DNA of 64,000 bases. Origin: Dactylosporangium fulvum (GTDB lineage Bacteria > Actinomycetota > Actinomycetes > Mycobacteriales > Micromonosporaceae). The notes under the pieces are model-generated. The model was not told the DNA's origin. It worked only from the letters and a program-made list of their open reading frames with translations, and searched no databases. Positions 24,176 through 32,435 of the stretch are shown here, one piece after another; within the stretch, counting starts at the first letter, position 1, and each line of letters opens with the position of its first letter. Location of the stretch: contig NZ_CP073720.1 of assembly GCF_025137375.1 (NCBI RefSeq), positions 5,666,501-5,730,500 on the forward strand. The letters run 5' to 3'. The position numbers were made by a program, and so were the translations under genes.

Positions 24176-24239
24176 TGGGCACAGGATATGTGTTCTTCCA
24201 GCGGAAATACCGGACTTGTCCGAAACGTTCTCACGAGGC

Positions 24240-24450
24240 CCGCGAGGCCCCGACCTCGCGGGCCGACTCTCGACCTCACAGGCCGCAGGCCGACCCTCGA
24301 CCACACGGACGCAGGCCAGCTCTCGACCTCGCACGCCGCAGACCGACCCTCGACCACACGGACGCAGGCCAGCTCTCGACCTCGCACGCCGCAGGCCAGC
24401 TCTCGACCTCGCACGCCGCAGGCCGGCTCTCGATCTCACGGACCGCCCAG
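24240..24450. repeat. 27-bp degenerate minisatellite upstream of chemosensory operon
   Basis: About eight units of 26-27 bp. The clearest are GCAGGCCAGCTCTCGACCTC plus GCACGCC, present in at least three copies, two of them directly adjacent, alternating with a GACCCTCGACCACACGGAC variant. It lies between the first cheW start and the gene-free gap. Several reading frames stay open across it because the unit length is a multiple of three; these are not genes. Confidence 0.75.
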
Positions 24451-24970
24451 CCGGGAGTGCCCTGTTCACGCGGAGTTCGACCGCCGCCCAGCCGGACGCA
24501 CTCTCGCGAACCCACGCACGCAGGGCCCGACCCAGCTCAACCCGCAACCCCGCTCAGCCCAACGCACTTCTGCCCGCGACCCTGCCCAGCCTGACGCACC
24601 CCGCCCGCGACCCTGCTCAGCCCGACGCACTCGCGCTAACCTGCTCGCTCCGACCCGGCTCTCCACGCAACCGGACGTGCTCCCACGGACTTCCAGCCAG
24701 TGCTCGGCCACGAGGTCGGCCGAGCACCCGCTTTCCCCGACAACCCGAAACGCGCAAGGGCGGGCTGGCCTCTGAAGCAGAACACGGCGTCGAACCGATG
24801 GCCGACCTCGACCAGTCCGTGCAGCACGGCGACCCCGTCGGTCCGGTGCAGCCGACTGGCAATCCGAACCGACCTGATCCCGACCGCCCAACCCCATGAC
24901 CGTTCCAGCCAGAAGGACGGCAGCATATTCGACATTTCAGACATCTTGGTGCATCGACACTCTTTAATGT
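24451..24970. other. Gene-free low-complexity gap
   Basis: No supported gene. 24451-24660 continues as degenerate CCCGACGCAC/CCGCGACCCTG repeats. A minus-strand frame around 24770-24900 reads protein-like for about 50 residues (RIASRLHRTDGVAVLHGLVE, then GHRFDAVFCFRG) but has no start, no ribosome site and no recognised domain; it may be a remnant. 24900-24970 is distinctly AT-rich for this genome (around ATTCGACATTTCAGACATC). Confidence 0.5.
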
Positions 24971-24981
24971 AGATGAATCTC

Positions 24982-25035
24982 CATGATCGCGAAGACTTGT
25001 GGCAGCCCGGGCAGCACAAACTCTTCGCGATCATG
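24982..25035. repeat. Dispersed GATC palindrome, copy 3
   Basis: Perfect 14-bp arms CATGATCGCGAAGA (24982-24995) and TCTTCGCGATCATG (25022-25035) around a 26-bp loop. The left arm plus loop start matches copy 1 (CATGATCGCGAAGA.TTGTGG, then AGCCC). 25036-25251 after it contains nothing I can support. Confidence 0.75.
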
Positions 25036-25251
25036 AAAAGTGCGGAGTATTCAATCGGTATTCACCGATGCCATCTCAGAATTCGGACGCCGCGTGGCAA
25101 GTGAACTCCAGCGCGGCGGCCATTGCCCGGCGCCCGCTCCGAGCGCACTCCAAGACGCGCCGGCCGCGAGACCATCTCCCGGCACGCCTGACCGCCGGGC
25201 GGGCCACGGCAGCCCCGACAGCCGCGCCCGCCCTCCCGGGTCGAGCTGGCG

Positions 25252-26454
25252 CTACCGGGTGGCCGCCACCGGGCCCGGCTGCTCGGCGGCGGCCGGGGCC
25301 GCCGGCTTCGACCGGCGGTGCAGCAGCAGCGCCGTGAGGCCGCCGGCGACCAGGCCCCAGAACGCCGACCCGATGCCCAGGATCGTCATGCCGGAGGCGG
25401 TCACGACAAACGTCACCACGGCCGCCTCCCGGCCCTCCGGCTCCGTCACCGCGCTCGCCAGCGACGAGCCGAGCGCGGACAACAGTGCCAGCCCCGCGAC
25501 GGCGATGACCAGTACCGGTGGGGACAACAGCACCAGCGCCATCGCCAGGCCCGCACCGAGGCCCAGGGTCAGCTGGCCGGCGCCCAGGGCCACGGTCGCG
25601 ATCCACCGGCGGCCCGGGTCGGGGTGAGTGTCCGGGCCGGCGGTCAGCGCCGCCGTGATCGCGGCCAGGTTGAGGGCGTGGCCGCCGAACGGGGCCGCCG
25701 CCGCGCTCGCCAGGCCGGTCGCGACGAGGACCGGGCGCAGTGGCGGCGTGTAGCCGTAGGTGGCCATGACGGCCATGCCGGGGACGTTCTGCGCGGCCAT
25801 GGTGACGAGGAACAGCGGCACGGCGATGCTCACCACCACCGACGGGTTCAGCGCCGGGGTGACCAGCTCGACCGACGGGCGCAGCGCCGCACCGGAGAAG
25901 CCTCCGCCCGGGCCGTGCACCGCGATCCCGGCGATCGCCGCGACGAGGGCGCCCGGGACCGCCCACTGCCGACGGTACCGCTGCAGCACCGCCCACGTCA
26001 GGATCACCGGCACCGCCAGGAGCGGGATGTCGACGACGGCGCGGACCGGTGCGGTGCAGAGGCTCAGGATGACGCCCGCCAGCATCGCGCCGGCGATCGG
26101 GCGCGGGATGGCGGCGATCGCGCGGGCCAGCCAGGGCGAGAGGCCGGCGAGGACGATGAGCGCGGCGCAGACGATGAACGCGCCGACCGCCGCCGGGAAC
26201 CCGCCGGCGACCGGGCCGGTCGCGACGAGCAGCGCGGCGCCGGGCGTGGACCAGGCGATGCTGATCGGCATGCGGTACCGCAGGCCGAGGAAGATAGCGA
26301 CGGCGGCGATGCCGACGCAGAGGGCGAGCAGTCCCGACGCGGCCTGCGCCGGGGTGGCGCCGACGGCGCGCAGGCCAGCGAGCACGACGGTGAACGAGCT
26401 GGCGTAGCCGACGATCGCACTGACCAGTCCGGCCACGACGGCCTGGAGCCGCAT
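25252..26454 (-). CDS. benE: BenE-family benzoate/H+ symporter
   Basis: 400 residues with about twelve hydrophobic segments. Recognisable BenE features: IVGYASSFTVVLAGLRAVGA at 14-33, AWSTPGAALL, IPRPIAGAMLAGVI, FLVTMAAQNVPGMAV and FGGHALNLAAITAAL. The family (UraA/SLC26-like fold) imports benzoate or related aromatics with protons. GGGGAGGACC precedes ATG 26454. It is divergent from the XRE-cupin gene with a palindrome between them, so it is probably controlled by it. No aromatic-degradation genes lie nearby, which leaves the substrate open. Confidence 0.88.
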   Translation of the reverse strand: MRLQAVVAGLVSAIVGYASSFTVVLAGLRAVGATPAQAASGLLALCVGIAAVAIFLGLRYRMPISIAWSTPGAALLVATGPVAGGFPAAVGAFIVCAALIVLAGLSPWLARAIAAIPRPIAGAMLAGVILSLCTAPVRAVVDIPLLAVPVILTWAVLQRYRRQWAVPGALVAAIAGIAVHGPGGGFSGAALRPSVELVTPALNPSVVVSIAVPLFLVTMAAQNVPGMAVMATYGYTPPLRPVLVATGLASAAAAPFGGHALNLAAITAALTAGPDTHPDPGRRWIATVALGAGQLTLGLGAGLAMALVLLSPPVLVIAVAGLALLSALGSSLASAVTEPEGREAAVVTFVVTASGMTILGIGSAFWGLVAGGLTALLLHRRSKPAAPAAAEQPGPVAATR

Positions 26455-26476
26455 GCCTGGTCCTCCCCGCCTCGGT

Positions 26477-26494
26477 CGTTCCGTTTACGGAACG
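26477..26494. promoter_or_regulatory. Operator dyad between benE and XRE-cupin regulator
   Basis: CGTTCCG-TTTA-CGGAACG: perfect 7-bp arms with a 4-bp spacer, 22 bp upstream of benE and 45 bp upstream of the regulator gene. It is the only dyad in the divergent intergenic region, so it is probably the binding site of the adjacent XRE protein. Confidence 0.6.
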
Positions 26495-26539
26495 GACCAT
26501 AGCGTCACGACCCCTTGATGGCAATGTCACGATGACCGG

Positions 26540-27082
26540 GTGGAAGGGCGTGAGGCGAGCGTCGGGAGCAGGCTGCGGCAGTTGCGCGAGTCGCGCGGGA
26601 TCTCCCTGTCGGCACTGGCCCGCAGCGCCGGCATCGGCAAGGCGACGCTGTCCGGCCTGGAGCTGGGCACCCGCAACCCGACGCTGGAGACGCTCTACGC
26701 GGTGGCGGGAGCCTTGGGCGTACCGCTGACAGCGCTCGTCCTGGACCCGGGCGCCCCACCGGCGGACGCCGCCGACGTGCGGGGCGCCGCGGTGACGGCG
26801 ACGCTGCTGGAGGTATTCGAGGAGCCCGGGGTGACGTTCGAGCTCCTGCGGATGCGGGTCCGCCCCGGCGCGGTGCAGCACTCGCCGCCCCACGCCCCGG
26901 GCGTGACGGAGCACGTGACGGTCTACGAGGGCGTGCTGCGGGCCGGCCCGGCGGACGCCCCGCTACTGGCCGGCCCGGGCGACCACATCTCCTGGCAGGC
27001 CGACGTCCCCCACGTGTACGGCACCGTGGGGGGCGACGAGGTCGTGGCGACGCTGCTGATCCGCTCCCCCACGGGACCGTGA
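26540..27082 (+). CDS. XRE-family regulator with cupin domain
   Basis: 180 residues from GTG 26540. Helix-turn-helix at residues 8-62 (LRQLRESRGISLSALARSAG, KATLSGLELGTRNPTLETL) and a C-terminal cupin barrel (about 95-178) with HAPGVTEHVTVYEGVLRAG and GPGDHISW. Cupin-XRE proteins repress neighbours and respond to small molecules bound in the barrel. The divergent benE gene is the likely target. Confidence 0.85.
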   Translation: MEGREASVGSRLRQLRESRGISLSALARSAGIGKATLSGLELGTRNPTLETLYAVAGALGVPLTALVLDPGAPPADAADVRGAAVTATLLEVFEEPGVTFELLRMRVRPGAVQHSPPHAPGVTEHVTVYEGVLRAGPADAPLLAGPGDHISWQADVPHVYGTVGGDEVVATLLIRSPTGP

Positions 27083-27094
27083 TGAGGGTCCAGG

Positions 27095-27480
27095 TCAGCG
27101 GGACGCGCCGAGCAGCGCGGCACCCAGGGCGGCGAGGCCCGGCAGGCCCGCCGTGTTGCGCAGCACGACCGCGAGCGGTGCGAAACGCGCGTCAGCAGCA
27201 ACGGCGCCGTGAGGAGCAGGTGCCGCCTCGAGCAGGTGCGGCCGGAAGTAGCCGCCGTCGAAGTCGGCGCGGCCCGCCGGCCCGATCGAGGGACCGTCGA
27301 AGACGAGTGTGCCGGACCGGTGCCCGGTCCTGGCCCGGCGGCGGAACGCGTCGACCAGACCAGCGCGCTGCCGTCGGCCGAGGCGTGCGCCTGGCTGCCG
27401 GCCGAGCGTCACACCGCCAGGTACATGTCCTGCAGTACCTCCGCGGCCGGCCCTTCGTCCCACACCGAGCAAGACGACGC
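27095..27480 (-). pseudogene. Frame-shifted gene remnants
   Basis: The 480-bp stretch between the XRE gene and the STAS gene has protein-like minus-strand segments in different frames. Nearest 27095, about 75 residues (GTLVFDGPSIGPAGRADF, GGYFRPHLLEAAPAPHGAV) end at a proper stop. Around 27410-27480 another frame ends VWDEGPAAEVLQDMYLAV-stop. Neither has a start or a recognised family. They look like pieces of one or two decayed genes. Confidence 0.3.
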
Positions 27481-27562
27481 GAGCCCCGCCCCCGGTTTTT
27501 CATGTCGTGTAATGCCCGTCACACAGGATCGACGGGGTGCTGAACGAAGGAGAGCGGCGGCG

Positions 27563-28204
27563 TTACCGCGTCGCGCCGGCCGCGGGCCGGTGGGGCAGCG
27601 GGTCGCCGCGCAGCCAGGCCAGGGCGGACTCGCGGTCGGGCAGCTCCACGAAGAGGTGCTGCAGGCACAGCGTGTGCAGCATCCGGCTCACGCGGCCGGG
27701 CAGGCCGGCGAGGCAGGCGTGGCCGCCGGCCTGTGCGGCGCGGTGCCGGGCGGTGACCAGCTCGGCGAGCGCCACGGAGTCCAGCGTCTTGGCCTGGGCG
27801 AGGTCGATCACCACGTGCGGCGGCCGGCGCCCGGCGGTGACGAGCGCCTCATGGAGCGCGCCCGCCGCGGTCGCGTCCACGTCGCCGGAGAGCTCGACGA
27901 CGGGCACGCCGCGCGTGACCCGGAGGCGGACCCGCGCGTCGTCGATCGCCTCGTCGCCGGCGTCGTCGAGCGACTCGCCGCCACGCGGCGCCGGGACCGC
28001 GACCGCGGCGAGGGGCACCCGCGAACAGCGGGCGCAGCTGTGCGGGCCGGTCGCGAGCCGGGTGCCGGTCCAGCCGTGCCGGCTGAAGAGGCTCCAGACC
28101 AGGTCCCAGTTGTGCATGGTCGCACCCAGCCCGGTGACCGTCTGCCCGCAGGTGTCACAGGCCAGGCCGAAGTCAGTGCCGTCGATGGTTGTCGATGCTG
28201 TCAT
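27563..28204 (-). CDS. STAS-domain protein with N-terminal zinc-knuckle-like motif
   Basis: 213 residues. Residues 16-62 carry CDTCG and CARC pairs with intervening His residues, a likely zinc-binding fold. Residues about 95-200 form a STAS domain (VRLRVTRGVPVVELSGDVDA, HVVIDLAQAKTLDSVALAEL). STAS proteins of this sort are anti-anti-sigma factors, switched by phosphorylation of a Ser in the DSVA-type loop. The 21-bp gap to the next STAS gene upstream suggests an operon. Confidence 0.75.
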   Translation of the reverse strand: MTASTTIDGTDFGLACDTCGQTVTGLGATMHNWDLVWSLFSRHGWTGTRLATGPHSCARCSRVPLAAVAVPAPRGGESLDDAGDEAIDDARVRLRVTRGVPVVELSGDVDATAAGALHEALVTAGRRPPHVVIDLAQAKTLDSVALAELVTARHRAAQAGGHACLAGLPGRVSRMLHTLCLQHLFVELPDRESALAWLRGDPLPHRPAAGATR

Positions 28205-28225
28205 GAACGGTCCCCCCGTCGTCGC

Positions 28226-28531
28226 TCACTCCACATGCAGCACGTGGTCGACGCGCGCCAGGTGCAGCGTCCGGCGCACCCGCGGTGAGGGGTCGCGCAG
28301 CGTCAGCCGGCTACCCTCGGACCACATCTGCCGGTGCACGTCGAGAAGCATCCCGATCGCGGACGCATCGACGAACGGACACTGTGCCAGATCCACCAGC
28401 AGCCGACCCGGATGCATGGCCATCGCGTCCTGCAGCAGCGCGGCAACCCGGGGCACCGATGCCGCGTCAAGCTCCTCGGTGACGATGATCTCGACCGTCG
28501 GCGCCGCCGGTCGCACCGTGTCGCTGCGCAT
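28226..28531 (-). CDS. Anti-anti-sigma factor (STAS domain)
   Basis: 101 residues, a single STAS domain: VEIIVTEELDAASVPRVAAL, RLLVDLAQCPFVDASAIGML. The DASAIG loop contains the Ser that partner-switching kinases phosphorylate in SpoIIAA/RsbV proteins. No RsbW-type kinase or sigma factor is adjacent. First gene of a two-gene STAS operon, divergent from the response regulator with 110 bp between. Confidence 0.8.
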   Translation of the reverse strand: MRSDTVRPAAPTVEIIVTEELDAASVPRVAALLQDAMAMHPGRLLVDLAQCPFVDASAIGMLLDVHRQMWSEGSRLTLRDPSPRVRRTLHLARVDHVLHVE

Positions 28532-28641
28532 GTCCTACAGCGTTTGCCGTGGATGTGGCGGAACTTTCCCGGAAGTATGACGGTTTCATGACAAGACTTT
28601 TGGATTGGTCGATCAAGCGGGTGGGACGGCATGATGCGGAT

Positions 28642-29316
28642 ATGACCGGGGTACTCGTGATCGAGGACGACGACCGGATCCGCCTGTCGCTGGTCCTGGC
28701 GCTGGAGGACGAGGGCTACACCGTGCGCGGCGCCGCGAGCGCCGAGGAGGGCCTCTTCGCGCAGCGCGAGGAGCCCGCCGACACGGTGCTGGTCGACCTG
28801 ATGCTGCCCGGCGTCGACGGGTTCGAGTGCATCCGGCAGCTGCGCCGCGAGGACGACGTGCCGATCGTCGTCGTCTCGGCCCGTGACGACACCCACGACA
28901 TCGTCGCGGCGCTCGAGGCCGGCGCCGACGACTACCTCGTCAAACCCGTCGCGGTGAAGGAGCTCTCGGCGCGGTTGCGGGCGCTGCGGCGGCGCGGGCG
29001 CACGCTGCTGTCACCGGTGTCCACATTGGTCTTCGGCGACCTGGAGATCCTGCCGGAGGCCGGCGAGGTGCGGCTGCACGGCGCGCCGGTCGCGCTGACC
29101 CGCACCGAGTTCCGCCTGCTGTGCGAGCTGGCGGAGCATCCCGGGCTGGTGCTGAGCCGGCAGCAGCTGCTGCAGCGCGTGTGGGAGTACGAGATCGGCG
29201 ACGAGCGGCTCGTCGACGTCCACGTCGGACGGTTGCGGCAGAAGATCGAGGCCGACTCGCGGTCGCCGCGGTATCTCGTGACGGTGCGCGGCATGGGATA
29301 CAAACTCCAGCGATGA
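28642..29316 (+). CDS. OmpR-family response regulator
   Basis: 224 residues from ATG 28642. Receiver domain (EDDDRI, VDLMLPGVDG with the phospho-acceptor Asp, VVSARDD, VKPV) and a winged-helix DNA-binding domain (about 130-222: LTRTEFRLLCELAEHPG, LVDVHVGRLRQKIE, YLVTVRGMGYKL). It pairs with the kinase gene that overlaps its stop by 4 bp. The upstream open frame (28549) was rejected because it lacks family sequence. Confidence 0.9.
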   Translation: MTGVLVIEDDDRIRLSLVLALEDEGYTVRGAASAEEGLFAQREEPADTVLVDLMLPGVDGFECIRQLRREDDVPIVVVSARDDTHDIVAALEAGADDYLVKPVAVKELSARLRALRRRGRTLLSPVSTLVFGDLEILPEAGEVRLHGAPVALTRTEFRLLCELAEHPGLVLSRQQLLQRVWEYEIGDERLVDVHVGRLRQKIEADSRSPRYLVTVRGMGYKLQR

Positions 29317-30659
29317 AGCTCGCCGGCCTCCGCACCCGGGTGATCGCCGGCTTCGCCGCCGGGGCGCTCGCGCTGTCCGCCTCGATGGCACTGATCTCCT
29401 ACCAGGTGACCCGCAGCTCGCTGCTCGACGGGCGGCAGCGGTCCACCATCCGTGCCGCCACGTTCGACGCGCGGGTCATCTCCGCCGGGCTGACCGTCGA
29501 CCGCCCCGACATCGTCGCGATCCTGCGCTCGCTCGACACCGGCGGCAACCGGCGCGCGCTGCTGCACCGCGACGGCAACTGGTACGCGCGCGGCGCCGAC
29601 CCCCGCGCCGTCGACGCCGTCCCCGACGGCCTGCAGCGCATGGTGGAGAGCGGCGGCCAGGGCATCCAGCTGGTCCGCATCGACGGCGAGCCGGCCGTCG
29701 TCGTGGGCATCTCGCTGTCGCCGACGACCGCCCTGTACGAGATCGACTACCTGCGTGAGCTGGACCAGACGCTGCGGGTCCTCGGCTGGGTGCTGACCCT
29801 GGTGGCAGCGGTCGTCGCCGCCGCGGGCGCGGGCCTGGGCTGGTATGCGACGCGATACGTGCTGCGCCCCCTCCGCTCGGTCGCCGACGCCGCCGAGGGC
29901 ATCACCGCCGGCGACCTCGCCGCCCGGCTCGACCCGGCGACCGACCCCGACCTGCAGCGGCTCACCACGTCGTTCAACGCGATGGTCGAGCAGCTGTCCC
30001 GGCGCATCGAGCGGGACCGCCGTTTCGCCGCCGACGTGAGCCACGAGCTGCGCTCGCCGCTGCAGACCCTGGCCGCGTCGGCGAGCGTCCTGCACCGCCG
30101 CCGCGACCAGCTCGACGAGCGCACCGCGACGGCGGCGGGCCTGGTCGTGGACGAGATCGGCCGGTTTCAGTCCCTCGTCGACGACCTGCTGGAGCTCTCC
30201 CGCGGCGACCTGCCGGTCACCCGCGCCCCGGTCGACATGGCCGACCTGGCCCACCGGGTGGTGGAGCTGCGCGGGCTGCCGCCGGAGATCGTGCAGTGCG
30301 GCGAGGGGCAGCGGTGGGCGGTCGACCGGCGCAGGATAGAACAGGTGCTGGTCAATCTTCTGGACAATGCGGTCACGCACGGCGGCGGGCCGACGGCGGT
30401 GCGGATCGTGGCCGAGGAGGGCACCGGGGTGATCGAGGTCGACGACGAGGGACCCGGGGTGAACCCCGCCGACCGGACCGTCATCTTCGACCGCTTCGTG
30501 CGGGGCCGCTCCGCCGGCGCCCGCGGCGGCGACGACGGGACCGGCCTCGGGCTGTCGCTCGTCGCGCAGCACGTCGGCGTCCACGGCGGGCGGGTGACCG
30601 CGCTCGACCGCCCGGGCGGCGGCGCACGGTTCCGGGTCGAGCTGCCGGGCGTGCGGTGA
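29313..30659 (+). CDS. Two-component sensor histidine kinase
   Basis: 448 residues. TM1 at about 9-30, extracellular sensor region 31-145, TM2 at about 155-180, HAMP (RPLRSVADAAEGITAGDLAA), HisKA (VSHELRSPLQTL) and HATPase (NLLDNAVTHGGG, DEGPGV, GTGLGLSLV). The layout follows MtrB/CseC-type actinobacterial kinases. It is followed, with a 4-bp overlap, by a GerMN lipoprotein, the same order as in mtrAB-lpqB-like and cse loci, which suggests that the lipoprotein tunes or is controlled by the kinase. Confidence 0.9.
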   Translation: MKLAGLRTRVIAGFAAGALALSASMALISYQVTRSSLLDGRQRSTIRAATFDARVISAGLTVDRPDIVAILRSLDTGGNRRALLHRDGNWYARGADPRAVDAVPDGLQRMVESGGQGIQLVRIDGEPAVVVGISLSPTTALYEIDYLRELDQTLRVLGWVLTLVAAVVAAAGAGLGWYATRYVLRPLRSVADAAEGITAGDLAARLDPATDPDLQRLTTSFNAMVEQLSRRIERDRRFAADVSHELRSPLQTLAASASVLHRRRDQLDERTATAAGLVVDEIGRFQSLVDDLLELSRGDLPVTRAPVDMADLAHRVVELRGLPPEIVQCGEGQRWAVDRRRIEQVLVNLLDNAVTHGGGPTAVRIVAEEGTGVIEVDDEGPGVNPADRTVIFDRFVRGRSAGARGGDDGTGLGLSLVAQHVGVHGGRVTALDRPGGGARFRVELPGVR

Positions 30660-31225
30660 GACGCGCGCTCGCGGCGACCGTGGCCGGCATGCTGCTGACC
30701 GGCATGCTGCTCTCCGGCTGCGGCGTGCCCACCGAGAGCGGGCCCCGCCCGCTGGAGCCGTCGGTCCACGTCGCGAACCCGGACACGCCGACCGCGGACA
30801 CGAGCCTGCCGCCGGGCGCGGCGGTCGAGAAGCTGTACCTCGTGCGGGGCAACCAGCTCGTCGGCGTCGAGCGACGCGTGGACCGGCCGCCCACCCTGGA
30901 GCGGCAGCTGGCCGACCTGCTGGCCGGCCCGACCGAGCGGGAGCAGGACGGCGGCTACGGCAGCGCGCTGGCCGGGACCGACTTCATCCTGGGCGCCCAG
31001 CTGGAGTCCGGCACCGCGGTCGTCACCGTCGGCGGCACGACCATCCGCAACGACGAGGTCCTCGCGTACGGGCAGGTCGTGTGCACCCTGGCCGCCCGCG
31101 ACGACGTCGACCGGGTCCGGTTCGTGCAGGACGGGCAGCCGCTGGAGGTGCCCCGGGCCGACGGCTCGCTGACCTCCGATCCGCTGACCTCCGCCGACTA
31201 CGTGACGCTCATGGCGGTCAGGTAG
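30656..31225 (+). CDS. GerMN-domain lipoprotein
   Basis: 189 residues from GTG 30656. Signal peptide with lipobox LLSGC around residue 23; mature protein anchored on the outer face of the membrane. The GerMN domain spans about 60-185 (AVEKLYLVRGNQLVGVERRV, LADLLAGPTERE, VCTLAARDDVDRVRFVQDG). Immediate coupling to the sensor kinase marks it as an accessory to that system. The last 8 bp overlap the convergent single-domain receiver gene. Confidence 0.82.
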   Translation: MRRALAATVAGMLLTGMLLSGCGVPTESGPRPLEPSVHVANPDTPTADTSLPPGAAVEKLYLVRGNQLVGVERRVDRPPTLERQLADLLAGPTEREQDGGYGSALAGTDFILGAQLESGTAVVTVGGTTIRNDEVLAYGQVVCTLAARDDVDRVRFVQDGQPLEVPRADGSLTSDPLTSADYVTLMAVR

Positions 31226-31670
31226 CCGGGGACTGCCGGTCCACCACGATGCTGAACTGGTCGATGCCCCGGATCAGCGCCGCGATCTGAGCGAAGTCGA
31301 CGGGCTTGCGGAAGTAGAACTCGGAGGGCACCCCGAAGTCGCGCAGCAGCTGCTCCTCCAGCGGCGAGCCGGTCAGCACCACGACCGTGAGGTCGACCAG
31401 GCGCGGGTTGCCGAGCACCCGGTCGAGCACGACCCGGCCGTCGACGCCGGGCAGGTTGAGGTCGAGCAGCAGGATGTCGGGCGTCGGCGCGTCCGGGTGG
31501 GCGCCGCGCCGCTCGAGGAAGTCGATCGCCTCCAGGCCGTCACCGATGACGGTCACCGGGTTGCGGAGGCGGTGCGCGCGGAACTCGTCGAGGGTGAAGG
31601 CGACGTCACCGGCGTCGTCCTCGACCAGCAGGATGTGCGCCAGCTCGAGCGGTTTGTCCGCGCCGGGCAT
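31218..31670 (-). CDS. Single-domain response regulator (Rcp1-like)
   Basis: 150 residues, only a receiver domain with LLVEDDAGDVAFTLDEF, LLLDLNLPGVDGRVVL (phospho-acceptor Asp), VVLTGSPLEE and FRKPVD. The LLVEDD..D and RNPVTVIGDGLEAIDFLE pattern is that of Rcp1-type regulators which are phosphorylated by phytochrome-like or hybrid kinases and lack a DNA-binding domain. No kinase of that type is adjacent. Convergent 8-bp overlap with the lipoprotein gene. Confidence 0.85.
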   Translation of the reverse strand: MPGADKPLELAHILLVEDDAGDVAFTLDEFRAHRLRNPVTVIGDGLEAIDFLERRGAHPDAPTPDILLLDLNLPGVDGRVVLDRVLGNPRLVDLTVVVLTGSPLEEQLLRDFGVPSEFYFRKPVDFAQIAALIRGIDQFSIVVDRQSPAT

Positions 31671-31774
31671 CCGGTCCTCCCGTCGGTGTTTCGTTGCTGC
31701 TGTGCAAGATTTGCGGAGTACCATAATGCCCCGTCGGGACCGCGCCCGCCGCCCGGTCGTGCAACGATTGCGCC

Positions 31775-32317
31775 GTGGCAAACACCGGGCCCCCCGATGA
31801 CCATGTGGTGCGGGCGCTCCTCGCGGCCAGCCGGGCGATGGTGGCCCTCGTCGCGCGCAGTCTCGCCGCGCTCGACGCCGACGTGACGCTATCGCAGTAT
31901 CGTGCCCTGGTCCTGCTCGCGGGCCACGGACCGCGGCGCAGCGCGGCCATGGCCCGCGAGCTGCAGGTGGCGCCGTCGACCCTGACGCGGATGTGCGACC
32001 GGCTCGTCCGCAAGTCGCTCGTCCACCGGTTCCACCGCGACCACGACCGCCGCTCGATCTGGCTGGCGCTCACCCCGGCCGGCCGGGATCTGGTCGGCAC
32101 GGTGATGCGGGCGCGCCGGCAGGAGCTGGAGCGGATCGTCGAGGCGTCGGGCCTGGTGGCGTCGCCGCCGGCCGTGGACCTGCTGCACGACTTCGTCCGC
32201 GCGGTCGGCGAGCTGCCCGACGAGGAGTGGTGGCGGCGCTGGGAGGTCTCCGCCGATCCGGTCGACGGCGCGCTGCTGATGCGCGTCCACCGCCAGGCCG
32301 ACGGCGCCTGGGCGTAA
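31775..32317 (+). CDS. MarR-family transcriptional regulator
   Basis: 180 residues from GTG 31775. Winged helix-turn-helix core: VTLSQYRALVLLAGHGPRR, MARELQVAPSTLTRMCDRLV and the wing HRDHDRRSIWLALTPAGRDL. It is longer than most MarR proteins by a C-terminal tail (EEWWRRWEVSADPVDGALLM). No effector gene is adjacent in the same operon, so the regulon is unknown. Upstream, 31671-31774 is unusually AT-rich (GCAAGATTTGCGGAGTACCATAAT) and probably holds its promoter. Confidence 0.83.
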   Translation: MANTGPPDDHVVRALLAASRAMVALVARSLAALDADVTLSQYRALVLLAGHGPRRSAAMARELQVAPSTLTRMCDRLVRKSLVHRFHRDHDRRSIWLALTPAGRDLVGTVMRARRQELERIVEASGLVASPPAVDLLHDFVRAVGELPDEEWWRRWEVSADPVDGALLMRVHRQADGAWA

Positions 32318-32435
32318 CGCGGCGGGAGGTCCGGCCCGGTGGCGAGATGCCGGCGCCGAGATCGGTCCGGTGCGCCATGCGCTCACCTTGCCAGCCCAAG
32401 GTGAACAGCGACAGATCACGCGGACCCGTCCCGGC

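Noticed and set aside
24251..24547. N-terminal extension of the first cheW through the 27-bp repeats
   Set aside because: The extension is translated repeat with no family sequence. The CheW fold begins at the GTG at 24175.
24636..25034. Minus-strand frame of about 130 codons in the gap
   Set aside because: Partly protein-like, but its start lies in the palindrome, with no ribosome site and no domain. It is kept only as a possible remnant.
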